30,000 nucleotides of DNA, from positions 25,001 through 55,000 of the forward strand of contig NW_026729157.1 in NCBI RefSeq assembly GCF_030272615.1, written 5' to 3'. Position numbers and translations under genes: made by a program. This stretch comes from Cryptomeria japonica (Eukaryota > Streptophyta > Pinopsida > Cupressales > Cupressaceae). How positions within the stretch are numbered: the first letter of the stretch is position 1; each line of letters opens with the position of its first letter. The notes under the pieces were generated by a model, which ran no database searches, was not told the origin of the DNA, and saw only the letters and a program-made list of their open reading frames with translations. Shown here piece after piece: positions 8,476-18,845 of the stretch.

Positions 8476-9655
8476 AGGTGGGTGTTGAGGTGCGTGCCGA
8501 GGTGGGTGGGTGCTAGGGTGCGCTCCATGGTGGGTGCCAGGGTGGGTGCGTGCTAGGGTGGATTCCAAAGAGGGTCATAGGGTGGGTGCCAAGGTGGGTT
8601 GGTGATATAGTGGGTTCAAAGGTGGGTACTAGGGTGGGTTCCAAGGTGGGTCACAAGTTGGGTGCCAGGATGCGTGGGTGTTAGGTTGGGTGCCAAGGTG
8701 GGCTCCTGCGTGGGTGGGTGCTAGGGTGGGTTTCAAGGTGGACGCGAGGGCGGGTGCCAAGGTGGGTAACAAGTTGGGTGTTAGGATGGGTGAGTGCTAG
8801 AGTGGGTGCCAAGGTGGGTGGGTGCTAAGGTGGATGCCAAGGTGGTTCACAGGGTGGGTGGGTTCTAGGGTGAGTTCCAAGGTGGGTCACAGGTTCAGTG
8901 CTAGGGTGGGTGTCAAGGCGGGTGTCGAGGTGCCTGGGTGCTAGGGTGTGGATGCCAATGTGGGTCATAGGGTGGGTACTAGGGTGGGCTGCAATGTGGG
9001 TGCCAAGGTGGGTAACATGCTCGGTGGGTTCTAAATTGGGTGCCAGGGTGGGTGTGCACCCACCTTGCCCGAGGTGGGTGCCAAGGTGCCAGTGTGGGTG
9101 GGTGCTAAGGTGGATGCCAAGGTGGGTGAGAAGGTGGGTGATAGGTTGAGTGGTAGGATGGGTGGGTGCCAAGATGGGTCACAGGGTGGGTGCAAGGGTG
9201 GGTAGGTGCTAGGGTTGGTGTCAGGGTGGGTGGGTGCTAGGTTGGGTTCCAAGGTGGGTGCGAGGGTGAGTGTCAAGGTGGGTCACAGGTTAGGTGCTAG
9301 GATGGGTGAGTGCTAGGGTGCAAAGGTGCCAGGGTGGGTGCTAGGATGGGTCGATGCTAGGGTGAGTGGCAAGGTGGGTCCACAAGTGTCAAGGTGGGTG
9401 CCGAGGTGGGTGCCAAGTCGGCGACTGCTATGGTGGATGCCAAGGTGGGTCACGGGGTGGGTGCCAAGTTGCTAGGTTGGGTTCCAAGGTGGGTGCCAAC
9501 GTGGGTGCTAGGGTGCGTGGGTTAAAGGGTGTGTCACAACGTGGGTGCCAGGATGGGTGCGCACCCACACTGGCCAAGACGGGTGCGGGTGCAAGGTTGG
9601 GTTCCAAGCCCGGTCACAGGCTGGGTGCTAGGATGGGTGGGTGCCAAGGTGGGCA

Positions 9656-9679
9656 CCAGGGTGGGTGCACCCACCCTGG
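9656..9679. other. 24-bp perfect palindrome at the start of the 7.9-kb array
   Basis: The left half ends GGGTGGGTG and the right half begins CACCCACCC; all 24 positions are self-complementary, with the centre between 9667 and 9668. Sequence shared with the second and third units begins at 9667, essentially at this centre. At 17591 and 25551 only the right half is present. Confidence 0.85.
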
Positions 9680-10096
9680 CCAAGGTGGGTCACGGGGTGG
9701 GTCCTAGGGTGGGTAACGGGGTGGGTACTAAGGTGCGTGCCAAGGTGGGTCATAGGGTGGGTGCCAAGGTGGGCACCAGGGTGGGTGTGCACCAACCCTA
9801 GCCAGGGTAGGTCACGGGGTGGTTGTCGGGGTGGGCGTCAAGGAGCCAAGGTGGGTGGCAAGTAGCCAAGTTGCGTGCCAAGGTGGGTGTCGGGGTGGGT
9901 GCCAAGGATCCAAGGTGGGTGCCAAGGAACCAAGGTGGGTGTCTGGGTGGGTGCCGAGGTGGGAGCCAGGGTGGGTCCCAAGGTGAGTGCAAAGGTGGGT
10001 GCCAGGGTCAAGGTGAGTGCCAATGTGGGTTCCAAGGTGCCAGGGTCAGGGTGAGTGCCAATGTGGGTTCAAAGGTGCTAAGTTGGGTGCGAGGTT

Positions 10097-10115
10097 GGGT
10101 GCGAGGGTGGGTGGG
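10097..10115 (+). other. G-quadruplex-type motif in the G-rich minisatellite
   Basis: GGG-TGCGA-GGG-T-GGG-T-GGG on the + strand, about 0.8 kb upstream of the 5S gene. The copies are at 18021-18039 and 25981-25999. Confidence 0.65.
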
Positions 10116-10189
10116 TGCCAAGGTGTGCTAGGTGGAAGCCCGGGTGGGTCGGCATCCCATGGGTGTCGAGTTGGGTGCCTGATGGGTGC

Positions 10190-10530
10190 TTCTTGTCAAG
10201 TTTTAGTCGTCGGGACTCATTTCGAGCCTTAGAGGTCGTTTCTTGTCCGGTTGCCCTGTCTTCGACCTGGGAACCCAATTTTGGTCCTCGGGTCCCATTT
10301 TTTTTTGTCTCGCATCCCACTTTTGGCCTGTGGCCTTTTCGGGGTCGATTCTCGTTTTGGGCATCAGAGCATGTTTCTTCTCCTAAAACCCAATATTTGT
10401 TTATTAAGTCTCGGAACACATTTTTGTTCTCGTGGACCCATCATGGGTCTTGGAACGCATTTGTGGTCCTTGGGTCCCATTTTGCATCCCGAAACTTGTG
10501 TTTTGGTGCTTGATCCCTATTTTGGGTGCC
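10190..10530. repeat. T-rich block with diverged GGTCCTCGGGTCCCATTTT repeats
   Basis: Phrases such as TTTTGGTCCTCGGGTCCCATT, GTCTCGCATCCCACTTTTGG and GTGGTCCTTGGGTCCCATTTTG recur loosely in a stretch richer in T than its surroundings. It separates the G-rich minisatellite from the 5S flank. The copies are at 18114-18454 and 26074-26414. Open frames of up to 163 codons run through it in all three units, with no recognisable domain. Confidence 0.6.
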
Positions 10531-10893
10531 CACCTTGCACCAAGTGCGCACCCGGGGCAAACCGAGCGCCTTGGTGCACCGGGGCAAGATCGAGCGTGCA
10601 CCCGAGGCGCCCCGAACATGCACCAAGGTGCACTCGGCCCACATGTGAGCGCAGGTCGTTGCGCCCGAGGTGGTGTGTGGGCACCGCGTTGCAGACGGGA
10701 CACTGCACGCACACGACGCCCCCTCCAGGTGCACGCACGTAGGCCGGGCCGGGTGCACACCCGACGCCCTAGCAAGGTGCGCGCACCCGGGCAGGGCTCA
10801 CACTTGGCGAACGGGGCGCACTTCGCGAGGGAGGGTGTGCACCTCGACGGGGGTGGGTGGCCGGGGTGGATTCGCACGTGGGTCGCGGTTTGC
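10531..10893. other. 5S 5' flank, GC-rich, no gene seen
   Basis: Contains GCGCACCCGGGGCAAACCGAG, the same phrase that recurs through the repeat field to the right, then a less repetitive stretch leading to the 5S gene. The copies are 18455-18817 and 26415-26777. Frames on both strands overlap and have no family resemblance. Confidence 0.5.
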
Positions 10894-10921
10894 TAAGTAC
10901 ACACTGCGACAAGCTCATAAC
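10894..10921 (+). promoter_or_regulatory. 5S upstream element (copy 1)
   Basis: In angiosperm 5S genes a TATATA-like motif near -28, GC near -12 and C at -1 assist transcription. Here -28 to -23 reads TAAGTA, GC occurs at -9/-8, and C is at -1 (10921). The element is present but weak compared with the angiosperm pattern. Confidence 0.5.
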
Positions 10922-11040
10922 GGGTGCGATCATACCAGCGTTAGTGCACCGGATCCCATCAGAACTCCGCAGTTAAGCGCGCTTGGGCCGGAGTAGTACT
11001 GGGATGGGTGACCTCCCGGGAAGTCCCGGTGTTGCACCCT
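10922..11040 (+). rRNA. 5S rRNA: 5S ribosomal RNA, copy 1
   Basis: The 119-nt sequence starts GGGTGCGATCATACCAGCG and ends GTGTTGCACCCT, matching plant 5S rRNA throughout. The internal Pol III promoter is intact: A box at gene positions 50-64 (10971-10985), intermediate element 67-72, and C box 80-97 (11001-11018, containing GGATGGGTGACCTCCCGG). Helix I pairs GGGTGC with GCACCC. Helix V pairs CCGG (67-70) with CCGG (105-108). A run of six T's follows as terminator. The product is the 5S RNA of the large ribosomal subunit, made by Pol III with TFIIIA. The gene is alone in its 7.9-kb unit and runs opposite to the Pol I promoters at 4010-8230. The AGCGTTA near position 16 and the GC-rich ends suggest a gymnosperm, from memory of such sequences. 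Expression cannot be judged from sequence. Confidence 0.98.
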
Positions 11041-11045
11041 TTTTT
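11040..11045 (+). terminator. Pol III terminator of 5S copy 1
   Basis: Six T's at the gene end, then AG and five more T's (11048-11052). A run of four or more T's is the usual Pol III stop; the second run could serve as a backup. Confidence 0.9.
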
Positions 11046-11476
11046 AGTTTTTCGCCGGGCGTCGCAATGCTATTTGAATAAACCTTTTGCCCGTTTGCGT
11101 TCTCGTCGGGGCCGGGCCGGGCCGGGGTGCGCTGCCCGCACTACCGCGCGCGCGGGGGCGACACCGAGCGCGCACCCGAGGCGCCCCGAGCACACAGGCC
11201 ACGGTGCAACCCGGGCGTTGTGCGCGCACCCCGGTGCGCCCGAGGTGCTGCGCGCGCACCCAGGTGAAATCGGTGTGCACCTCGGCCAGTGCGCGCTCGG
11301 TCGAGTCGCGCACGTTGGCCAAGGTGCACGGTGATGTTTCTTACTCTAAGGTTCCGCACCAGACGCCCGGGACAGGTGAGCGAAGCTGGGCGGGGCCGGG
11401 TGCGCGGCCGGGGCAGGTGCACGCAGCTGGAGAGAGCTTTGGAGCACACTTCGGAGCGCACCAATGATGCGCTCCA
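11046..11476. other. 5S 3' flank, GC-rich, no gene seen
   Basis: After the terminator comes a short AT-richer stretch (GCTATTTGAATAAACC near 11069), then GC-rich sequence with a G-quadruplex-type motif (11108-11127), an alternating CG run (11145-11154), and ends in GGAGCACACTTCGGAGCGCACC, the motif of the repeat field. The copies are 18970-19400 and 26930-27361. Overlapping frames on both strands are not credible genes. Confidence 0.6.
11108..11127 (+). other. G-quadruplex-type motif downstream of 5S
   Basis: Four G runs of 4, 3, 3 and 4 bases are separated by CC, starting 68 bp after the 5S gene end. The pattern fits the usual intramolecular G-quadruplex rule with very short loops. It is conserved at 19032-19051 and 26992-27011. 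Confidence 0.7.
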
Positions 11477-13260
11477 TTCAAAAGTTTCCTGAAAAGGCAA
11501 AAAAAGTTGAGATTATAGAATTTCCCACTTGAGAGATTGTAAAAAAAAAAAATTTAAAATGAAGGAAACGCGGGTGCCAAGGTGTGCGCAGCCCAGCCAA
11601 GGTGTGCGCACCAAGGCGCCCACCCTGGCGAAGGTGCACGCAAGGTGCGCACCCGAGGCAAACCGGACAATTAACCCAACTTTCGACTTCGCGCGCACCT
11701 TGGAGCGCACTTCGGAGCGCTCCTTGGTGCGCACCAATCTTGGGCACCTCGGAGTGCACCATGGCGCCCACCAAGGTGCGCACCCGGGGCAAACCGAGCT
11801 CCGACTTCGTGCGCACCTTGGAGCGCACGAAAGGTGCGCACCATGGCGCCCACCAAGGTGCGCAGCCCAGCCAAGGCGTGCGCATCAAGGTGCGCACCCT
11901 GGCGAAGGTGCGCACCCGGGGCAAACCGAGCTCCGACTTCGTGCGCACCTTGGAGCGCACAAAAGGTGCGCAACCCAGCCAAGGTGTGCGCACCCCGGTC
12001 AAACCGAGCTCCGAATCGTGCGCACCAGAGGTGCACGCCATCGTGCGCACCTTGGAGCACACTTCGGAGCCCTCCTTGGTGCGCGCCGATGTTGCGCACC
12101 TCGGAGCGCACCCGGGGAAAACAATGCAATTAACCCGACTTTCGACTTCGTGGGCACCTCGGAGCGCTCTCGGGTTCGCACCTCGGAGCACACCGAGGTG
12201 CGCACCTTTGATGCGCTGCCTTCACCAATTTCCAGAAAAGGCAAGAAAACATTGAGAAGGTGTGCGCACCGAGGTGCCCACCCTGGCGAAGGTGCACGCG
12301 AGGTGCGCACCCGGGGCAAACCGGGCTCCGACTTCGTGCACGCCGCACCTTGGAGCACACTTCGGAGCGCTCCTTGGTGCGCACCAGGGCGCGCAACCCA
12401 GCCGAGGTGCCCACCCCGGCGAAGGTGCACGCGAGGTGCGCACCCGGGGCAAACCGGGCTCCGACTTCGTGCACGCCATGGTGCCCACCGCGGCGAAGGT
12501 GCACGCGAGGTGCGCACCCGGGGCAAACCGGGCTCCGACTTCGTGCACGCCGCACCTTGGAGCACACTTCGGAGCGCTCCTTGGTGCGCACCATGGTGCC
12601 CACCAGGGCGCGCAACCCCGCCGAAGGTGCACGCGAGGTGCGCACCCGGGGCAAACCGGGCTCCGACTTCGTGCACGCCGCACCTTGGAGCACACTTCGG
12701 AGCGCTCCTTGGTGCGCACCATGGTGCCCACCAGGGCGCGCAACCCCGCCGAAGGTGCACGCGAGGTGCGCACCCGGGGCAAACCGGGCTCCGACTTCGT
12801 GCACGCCATGGTGCGCACCGCGGCGAAGGTGCGCACCCGGGGCAAACCGGGCTCCGACTTCGTGCACGCCGCACCTTGGAGCACACTTCGGAGCGCTCCT
12901 TGGTGCGCACCAGGGCGCGCAACCCAGCCGAGGTGCCCACCCCGGCGAAGGTGCACGCGAGGTGCGTACCCGGGGCAAACCGGGCTCCGACTTCGTGCAC
13001 GCCGCACCTTGGAGCACACTTCGGAGCGCTCCTTGGTGCGCACCATGGTGCCCACCAGGCCGCGCAACCCAGCCAAGGTGTGCGCACCAAGGTGCACGCG
13101 AGGTGCGCACCCGGGGCAAACCGGGGTCCGACTTCGTGCACGCCGCACCTTGGAGCACACATCGGGGCGCTCCCGGGTTCGCACCGGCGTTGCGCACCGT
13201 GGTGGGCACCTCGGAGCACACCAAGGTGGGCAGCGAGGTGCGCACCTTTGATGCGATGCC
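11477..13260. repeat. GTGCGCACC repeat field with two diverged AT-rich blocks (unit 1)
   Basis: Built from phrases GGTGCGCACCCGGGGCAAACCGG, CTCCGACTTCGTGCACGCC, GCACCTTGGAGCACACTTCGGAGCGCTCCTTGGTGCGCACC and GCGCGCAACCCAGCC in varying order. Diverged AT-rich blocks are at 11477-11598 and 12221-12258. The copies are 19401-21184 and 27362-29145. The longest open frames (for example 11529-13268, 579 codons) exist because the repeats lack stops on both strands; their residues (CAPGANRAPTSC, RTLEHTSERS) only mirror the DNA phrases. Confidence 0.88.
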
Positions 13261-16200
13261 TTCACTAATTTCCATAAAAGGCAAAAAAAAAACGAGATTT
13301 TAAAATTTCCGTTTTGAAAGATAGTGAGAAAAAGGGAATGCTGGTGCCATCTTGAGCCCGCCCTGGTGCGCAGCCCAGCCAAGGTGTGCGCACCAAGGTG
13401 CCCACCCTGGCGAAGGTGCGCGCCCAGGGCAATTAACCCAACTTCCAACTTCGCGCGCGCCAGGGTGGGAGCGCACCCAACAACCGGGCCTGGGAAGAGC
13501 CAATGCGAGAAACCCCACCAAACGCTCTGACAAAAAAAGAGGGGGCGCTCCAGTAACCCCGCTTCGGAGCGCACCCTGGGCAAACCCAGCCAAGGTGCCC
13601 ACCCCGGCCAAGGTGCAGGCGAGGTGCGCACCCGGGGCAAACCGGGCTCCGACAACGTGCACGCCGCACCTTGGAGCACACTTCGTAGCGCTCCCGGGTG
13701 CGCACCTCAGAGCACACCAAGGTGGGCAGCGAGGTGCGCACCTTTGATGCGCTGCCTTCACTAATTTCCAGAAAAGGCAAAAAAAAAAGGAGATTTTAAA
13801 ATTTCCGTTTTGAAAGATAGTGAAAAAAACGGAACGCGCGTGCCATCTTGAGCCCGCCCTGGTGCGCAGCCCAGGTAAGGTGCCCACCCTGGCAAAGGTG
13901 CGCACCCGGGCAATTAACCCTACTTCCGACTTCGTGCGCGCCAGGGTGGCAACCGGGCCTCGGAAGAGCCAATGCGAGAAACCCCACCAAACGCTCCGAC
14001 AAAAAAAGAGGCGGCGCTCCAATAACCCCGCTTCGGAGCGCAGCCGGGGCAAACCCAGCCAAGGTGCCCACCCCGACGAAGGTGCACGCGAGGTGCGCAC
14101 CCGGGGCAAACCGGGCTCCGACAACGTGCACGCAGCACCTTGGAGCACACTTCGAAGCACTCCCGGGTGCCCACCGGCGTTGCGCACCGTGGTGGGCAGC
14201 GAGGTGCGCACCTTTGATGCGCTGCCTTCACTAATTTCCAGAAAAAGGCAAAAAAAAATGAGATTTTAAAATTTCCGTTTTGAAAGATAGTGAAAAAAAA
14301 GGAACGCGGGTGCCATCTTGAGCCCGCCCTGGTGCGCAGCCCAGGCAAGGCATGCGCACCAAGGTGCCCACCCGAGGTGCACACCCGGGGCAAACCGGGC
14401 TCCGACTTCGTGCAGGCCGCACCTTGGAGCACACTTCGGAGCGCTCCTTGGTGCGCACCATGGTGCCCACCAGGGCGCGCAACCCAGCCAAGGTCTGCAC
14501 ACTAAGGTGCCCACCCCGGCGAAGGTGCACGCGAGGTGCGCACCCGGGGCAAACCGGGCTCCGACTTCGTGCACGCCATGGTGCCCACCGCGGCGAAGGT
14601 GCACGCGAGGTGCGCACCCGGGGCAAACCGGGCTCCGACTTCGTGCACGCCGCACCTTGGAGCACACTTCGGAGCGCTCCTTGGTGCGCACCATGGTGCC
14701 CACCAGGGCGCGCAACCCAGCCAAGGTGTGCGCACCAAGGTGCACGCGAGGTGCGCACCCGGGGCAAACCGGGGTCCGACTTCGTGCACGCCGCACCTTG
14801 GAGCACACATCGGAGCGCTCCCAGGTTCGCACCAGCGTTGCGCACCTTTGATGCGCTGCCTTCACTAATTTCCAGAAAAGGCAAAAAAAAACGATATTTT
14901 AAAATTTCCGTTCTGAAAGATAGTGAAAAAAACGGAACGCGGGTGCCATCTTGAGCCCTTCCTGGTGCGCAGCCCAGGCAAGTTGTGCGCACCAAGGTGC
15001 CCACCCTGGCGGAGGTGCGCGCCCGGGGCAAACCGGGCTCCGACTTCGTGCACTGCATGGTGCCCACCAAGGCGCGCAACCCAGCCAAGGTGCCCACCGC
15101 AGCGAAGGTGCACGCGAGGTGCACACCCGGGGCAAACCGGGCTCCGACTTCGTGCACGCCGCACCTTGGAGCACACTTCAGAGCGCTCCTTGGTGCGCAC
15201 CAGGGCGCGCAACCCAGCCGAGGTGCCCACCCCGGCGAAGGTGCACGCGAGGTGCGCACCCGGGGCAAACCGGGCTCCGACTTCGTGCACGCCATGGTGC
15301 CCACCGCGGCGAAGGTGCGCACCCGGGGCAAACCGGGCTCCGACTTCGTGCACGCCGCACCTTGGAGCACACTTCGGAGCGCTCCTTGGTGCGCACCATG
15401 GTGCCCACCAGGCCGCGCAACCCAGCCAAGGTGTGCGCACCAAGGTGCACGCGAGGTGCGCACCCGGGGCAAACCGGGGTCCGACTTCGTGCACGCCGCA
15501 CCTTGGAGCACACATCGGGGCGCTCCCGGGTTCGCACCGGCGTTGCGCACCGTGGTGGGCACCTCGGAGCACACCAAGGTGGGCAGCGAGGTGCGCACCT
15601 TTGATGCGATGCCTTCACTAATTTCCATAAAAGGCAAAAAAAAAACGAGATTTTAAAATTTCCGTTTTGAAAGATAGTGAGAAAAAGGGAATGCTGGTGC
15701 CATCTTGAGCCCGCCCTGGTGCGCAGCCCAGCCAAGGTTTGCGCACCAAGGTGCCCACCCTGGCGAAGGTGCGCGCCCGGGCAATTAACCCAACTTCCAA
15801 CTTCGCGCGCGCCAGGGTGGGAGCGCACCCAACAACCGGGCCTGGGAAGAGCCAATGCGAGAAACCCCACCAAACTCTCTGACAAAAAAAGAGGGGGCGC
15901 TCCAGTAACCCCGCTTCGGAGCGCACCCTGGGCAAACCCAGCCAAGGTGCCCACCCCGGCCAAGGTGCAGGCGAGGTGCGCACCCGGGGCAAACCGGGCT
16001 CCGACAACGTGCACGCCGCACCTTGGAGCACACTTCGTAGCGCTCCCGGGTGCGCACCTCAGAGCACACCAAGGTGGGCAGCGAGGTGCGCACCTTTGAT
16101 GCGCTGCCTTCACTAATTTCCAGAAAAGGCAAAAAAAAAAGGAGATTTTAAAATTTCCGTTTTGAAAGATAGTGAAAAAAACGGAACGCGCGTGCCATCT

Positions 16201-17590
16201 TGAGCCCGCCCTGGTGCGCAGCCCAGGTAAGGTGCCACCCTGGCAAAGGTGCGCACCCGGGCAATTAACCCTACTTCCGACTTCGTGCGCGCCAGGGTGG
16301 CAACCGGGCCTCGGAAGAGCCAATGCGAGAAACCCCACCAAACGCTCCGACAAAAAAAGAGGCGGCGCTCCAATAACCCCGCTTCGGAGCGCAGCCGGGG
16401 CAAACCAAGCCAAGGTGCCCACCCCGACGAAGGTGCACGCGAGGTGCGCACCCGGGGCAAACCGGGCTCCGACAACGTGCACGCAGCACCTTGGAGCACA
16501 CTTCGAAGCACTCCCGGGTGCCCACCGGCGTTGCGCACCGTGGTGGGCAGCGAGGTGCGCACCTTTGATGCGCTGCCTTCACTAATTTCCAGAAAAAGGC
16601 AAAAAAAAATGAGATTTTAAAATTTCCGTTTTGAAAGATAGTGAAAAAAAAGGAACGCGGGTGCCATCTTGAGCCCGCCCTGGTGCGCAGCCCAGGCAAG
16701 GCATGCGCACCAAGGTGCCCACCCGAGGTGCACACCCGGGGCAAACCGGGCTCCGACTTCGTGCAGGCCGCACCTTGGAGCACACTTCGGAGCGCTCCTT
16801 GGTGCGCACCATGGTGCCCACCAGGGCGCACCCGAGGCAAACCGGGCTCCGACTTCGTGCACGCCGCACCTTGGAGCACACATCGGAGCGCTCCCAGGTT
16901 CGCACCAGCGTTGCGCACCTTTGATGCGCTGCCTTCACTAATTTCCAGAAAAGGCAAAAAAAAACGATATTTTAAAATTTCCGTTCTGAAAGATAGTGAA
17001 AAAAACGGAACGCGGGTGCCATCTTGAGCCCTTCCTGATGCGCAGCCCAGGCAAGTTGTGCGCACCAAGGTGCCCACCCTGGCGGAGGTGCGCGCCCGGG
17101 GCAAACCGGGCTCCGACTTCGTGCACTGCATGGTGCCCACCAAGGCGCGCAACCCAGCCAAGGTGCCCACCGCAGCGAAGGTGCACGCGAGGTGCGCACC
17201 CGAGGTGCACACCCGGGGCAAACCGGGCTCCGACTTCGTGCACGCCGCACCTTGGAGCACACTTCAGAGCGCTCCTTGGTACGCACCAGGGCGCGCAACC
17301 CAGCCAAGGTGCTCACCCCGGCGAAGGTGCACGCGAGGTGCGCACCCGGGGCAAACCGGGCTCGGACTTCGTGCACGCCGCACCTTGGAGCACACATCGG
17401 AGCGCTCCCGGGTTCGCACCAGCATTGCGCACCTTTGATGCGCTGCCTTCACTAATTTCCAGAAAAGGCAAAAAAAAGAAAAAAATGAGATTTTAAAATT
17501 TCCGTTTTGAAAGATAGTGAAAAAAACGGAACGCGGGTGCCATCTTGAGCCCGCCCTGGTGTGCAGCCCAGGCAAGTTGTGCGCACCAAG
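13261..17590. repeat. AT-block-punctuated repeat field with a 2.35-kb internal duplication (unit 1)
   Basis: Nine AT-rich blocks start at 13261, 13757, 14227, 14861, 15614, 16109, 16578, 16934 and 17448. Each runs about 118-125 bp, from TTCACTAATTTCCA through an A run, ATTTTAAAATTTCCGTTTTG and GAAAGATAGTGA to GCCATCTTGAGCCC and CAGCCCAG. Spacings of 496, 470, 634 and 753 bp are followed by 495, 469, 356 and 514 bp. The segment from 13261 is therefore repeated from 15614, with about 278 bp lost between the seventh and eighth blocks. Between blocks lie GTGCGCACC-type phrases. The block flanks TTCCGTTTT/AAAACGGAA form an inverted repeat in several blocks (for example 13757 and 17448), broken in others (13261, 14227). 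Confidence 0.88.
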
Positions 17591-18817
17591 GCACCCACCC
17601 TGGCCAAGGTGGGTCACGGGGTGGGTCCTAGGGTGGGTAACGGGGTGGGTACTAAGGTGCGTGCCAAGGTGGGTCATAGGGTGGGTGCCAAGGTGGGCAC
17701 CAGGGTGGGTGTGCACCAACCCTAGCCAGGGTAGGTCACGGGGTGGTTGTCGGGGTGGGCGTCAAGGAGCCAAGGTGGGTGGCAAGTAGCCAAGTTGCGT
17801 GCCAAGGTGGGTGTCGGGGTGGGTGCCAAGGATCCAAGGTGGGTGCCAAGGAACCAAGGTGGGTGTCTGGGTGGGTGCCGAGGTGGGAGCCAGGGTGGGT
17901 CCCAAGGTGAGTGCAAAGGTGGGTGCCAGGGTCAAGGTGAGTGCCAATGTGGGTTCCAAGGTGCCAGGGTCAGGGTGAGTGCCAATGTGGGTTCAAAGGT
18001 GCTAAGTTGGGTGCGAGGTTGGGTGCGAGGGTGGGTGGGTGCCAAGGTGTGCTAGGTGGAAGCCCGGGTGGGTCGGCATCCCATGGGTGTCGAGTTGGGT
18101 GCCTGATGGGTGCTTCTTGTCAAGTTTTAGTCGTCGGGACTCATTTCGAGCCTTAGAGGTCGTTTCTTGTCCGGTTGCCCTGTCTTCGACCTGGGAACCC
18201 AATTTTGGTCCTCGGGTCCCATTTTTTTTTGTCTCGCATCCCACTTTTGGCCTGTGGCCTTTTCGGGGTCGATTCTCGTTTTGGGCATCAGAGCATGTTT
18301 CTTCTCCTAAAACCCAATATTTGTTTATTAAGTCTCGGAACACATTTTTGTTCTCGTGGACCCATCATGGGTCTTGGAACGCATTTGTGGTCCTTGGGTC
18401 CCATTTTGCATCCCGAAACTTGTGTTTTGGTGCTTGATCCCTATTTTGGGTGCCCACCTTGCACCAAGTGCGCACCCGGGGCAAACCGAGCGCCTTGGTG
18501 CACCGGGGCAAGATCGAGCGTGCACCCGAGGCGCCCCGAACATGCACCAAGGTGCACTCGGCCCACATGTGAGCGCAGGTCGTTGCGCCCGAGGTGGTGT
18601 GTGGGCACCGCGTTGCAGACGGGACACTGCACGCACACGACGCCCCCTCCAGGTGCACGCACGTAGGCCGGGCCGGGTGCACACCCGACGCCCTAGCAAG
18701 GTGCGCGCACCCGGGCAGGGCTCACACTTGGCGAACGGGGCGCACTTCGCGAGGGAGGGTGTGCACCTCGACGGGGGTGGGTGGCCGGGGTGGATTCGCA
18801 CGTGGGTCGCGGTTTGC

Positions 18818-18845
18818 TAAGTACACACTGCGACAAGCTCATAAC
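18818..18845 (+). promoter_or_regulatory. 5S upstream element (copy 2)
   Basis: Identical to copy 1: TAAGTA at -28, GC at -9/-8, C at -1. Confidence 0.5.

Larger units (their letters stand above)
8476..10189. repeat. G-rich GGTGGGTGCCAAGG minisatellite
   Basis: Variants of GGTGGGTGCCAAGG, GGTGGGTGCTAGGG and GGTGGGTCACAGG follow one another for about 1.7 kb with no fixed longer period. Guanine is strongly concentrated on the + strand. Occasional C-rich insertions create inverted repeats, around 9050-9070, 9555-9575 and 9656-9679. The part from 9667 onward is repeated with each 5S unit (17591-18113 and 25551-26073); the part before 9667 occurs once. Apparent proteins here (WVP/GG repeats) are translations of the minisatellite. 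Confidence 0.88.
9667..17590. repeat. Higher-order 5S-containing unit 1 (7924 bp)
   Basis: The sequence from 9667 (GCACCCACCCTGG) is matched from 17591 at an offset of 7924 with very few changes. Contents in order: G-rich minisatellite, T-rich block, 5S 5' flank, 5S gene, GC-rich 3' flank, GTGCGCACC repeat field with AT-rich blocks, and an internal 2.35-kb duplication. Small differences from unit 2 include one base near 13426 and poly-A length near 14002. Confidence 0.92.

Noticed and set aside
8825-10131. Glycine/tryptophan or threonine/proline-rich frames (GWVPRW, THPGTHLG)
   Set aside because: Direct translations of the GGTGGGTGCC minisatellite; no structure beyond the repeat.
11077-11082. 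AATAAA as a polyadenylation signal
   Set aside because: It lies just after a Pol III gene with no coding region upstream; a chance hexamer.
11529-13268. 579-codon frame (also 19453-21192 and 27414-29153) and frames of up to 664 codons on the opposite strand
   Set aside because: Long frames exist on both strands and in several frames because the GTGCGCACC phrases lack stops. The residues mirror the DNA repeats, and insertions between units shift frame freely.
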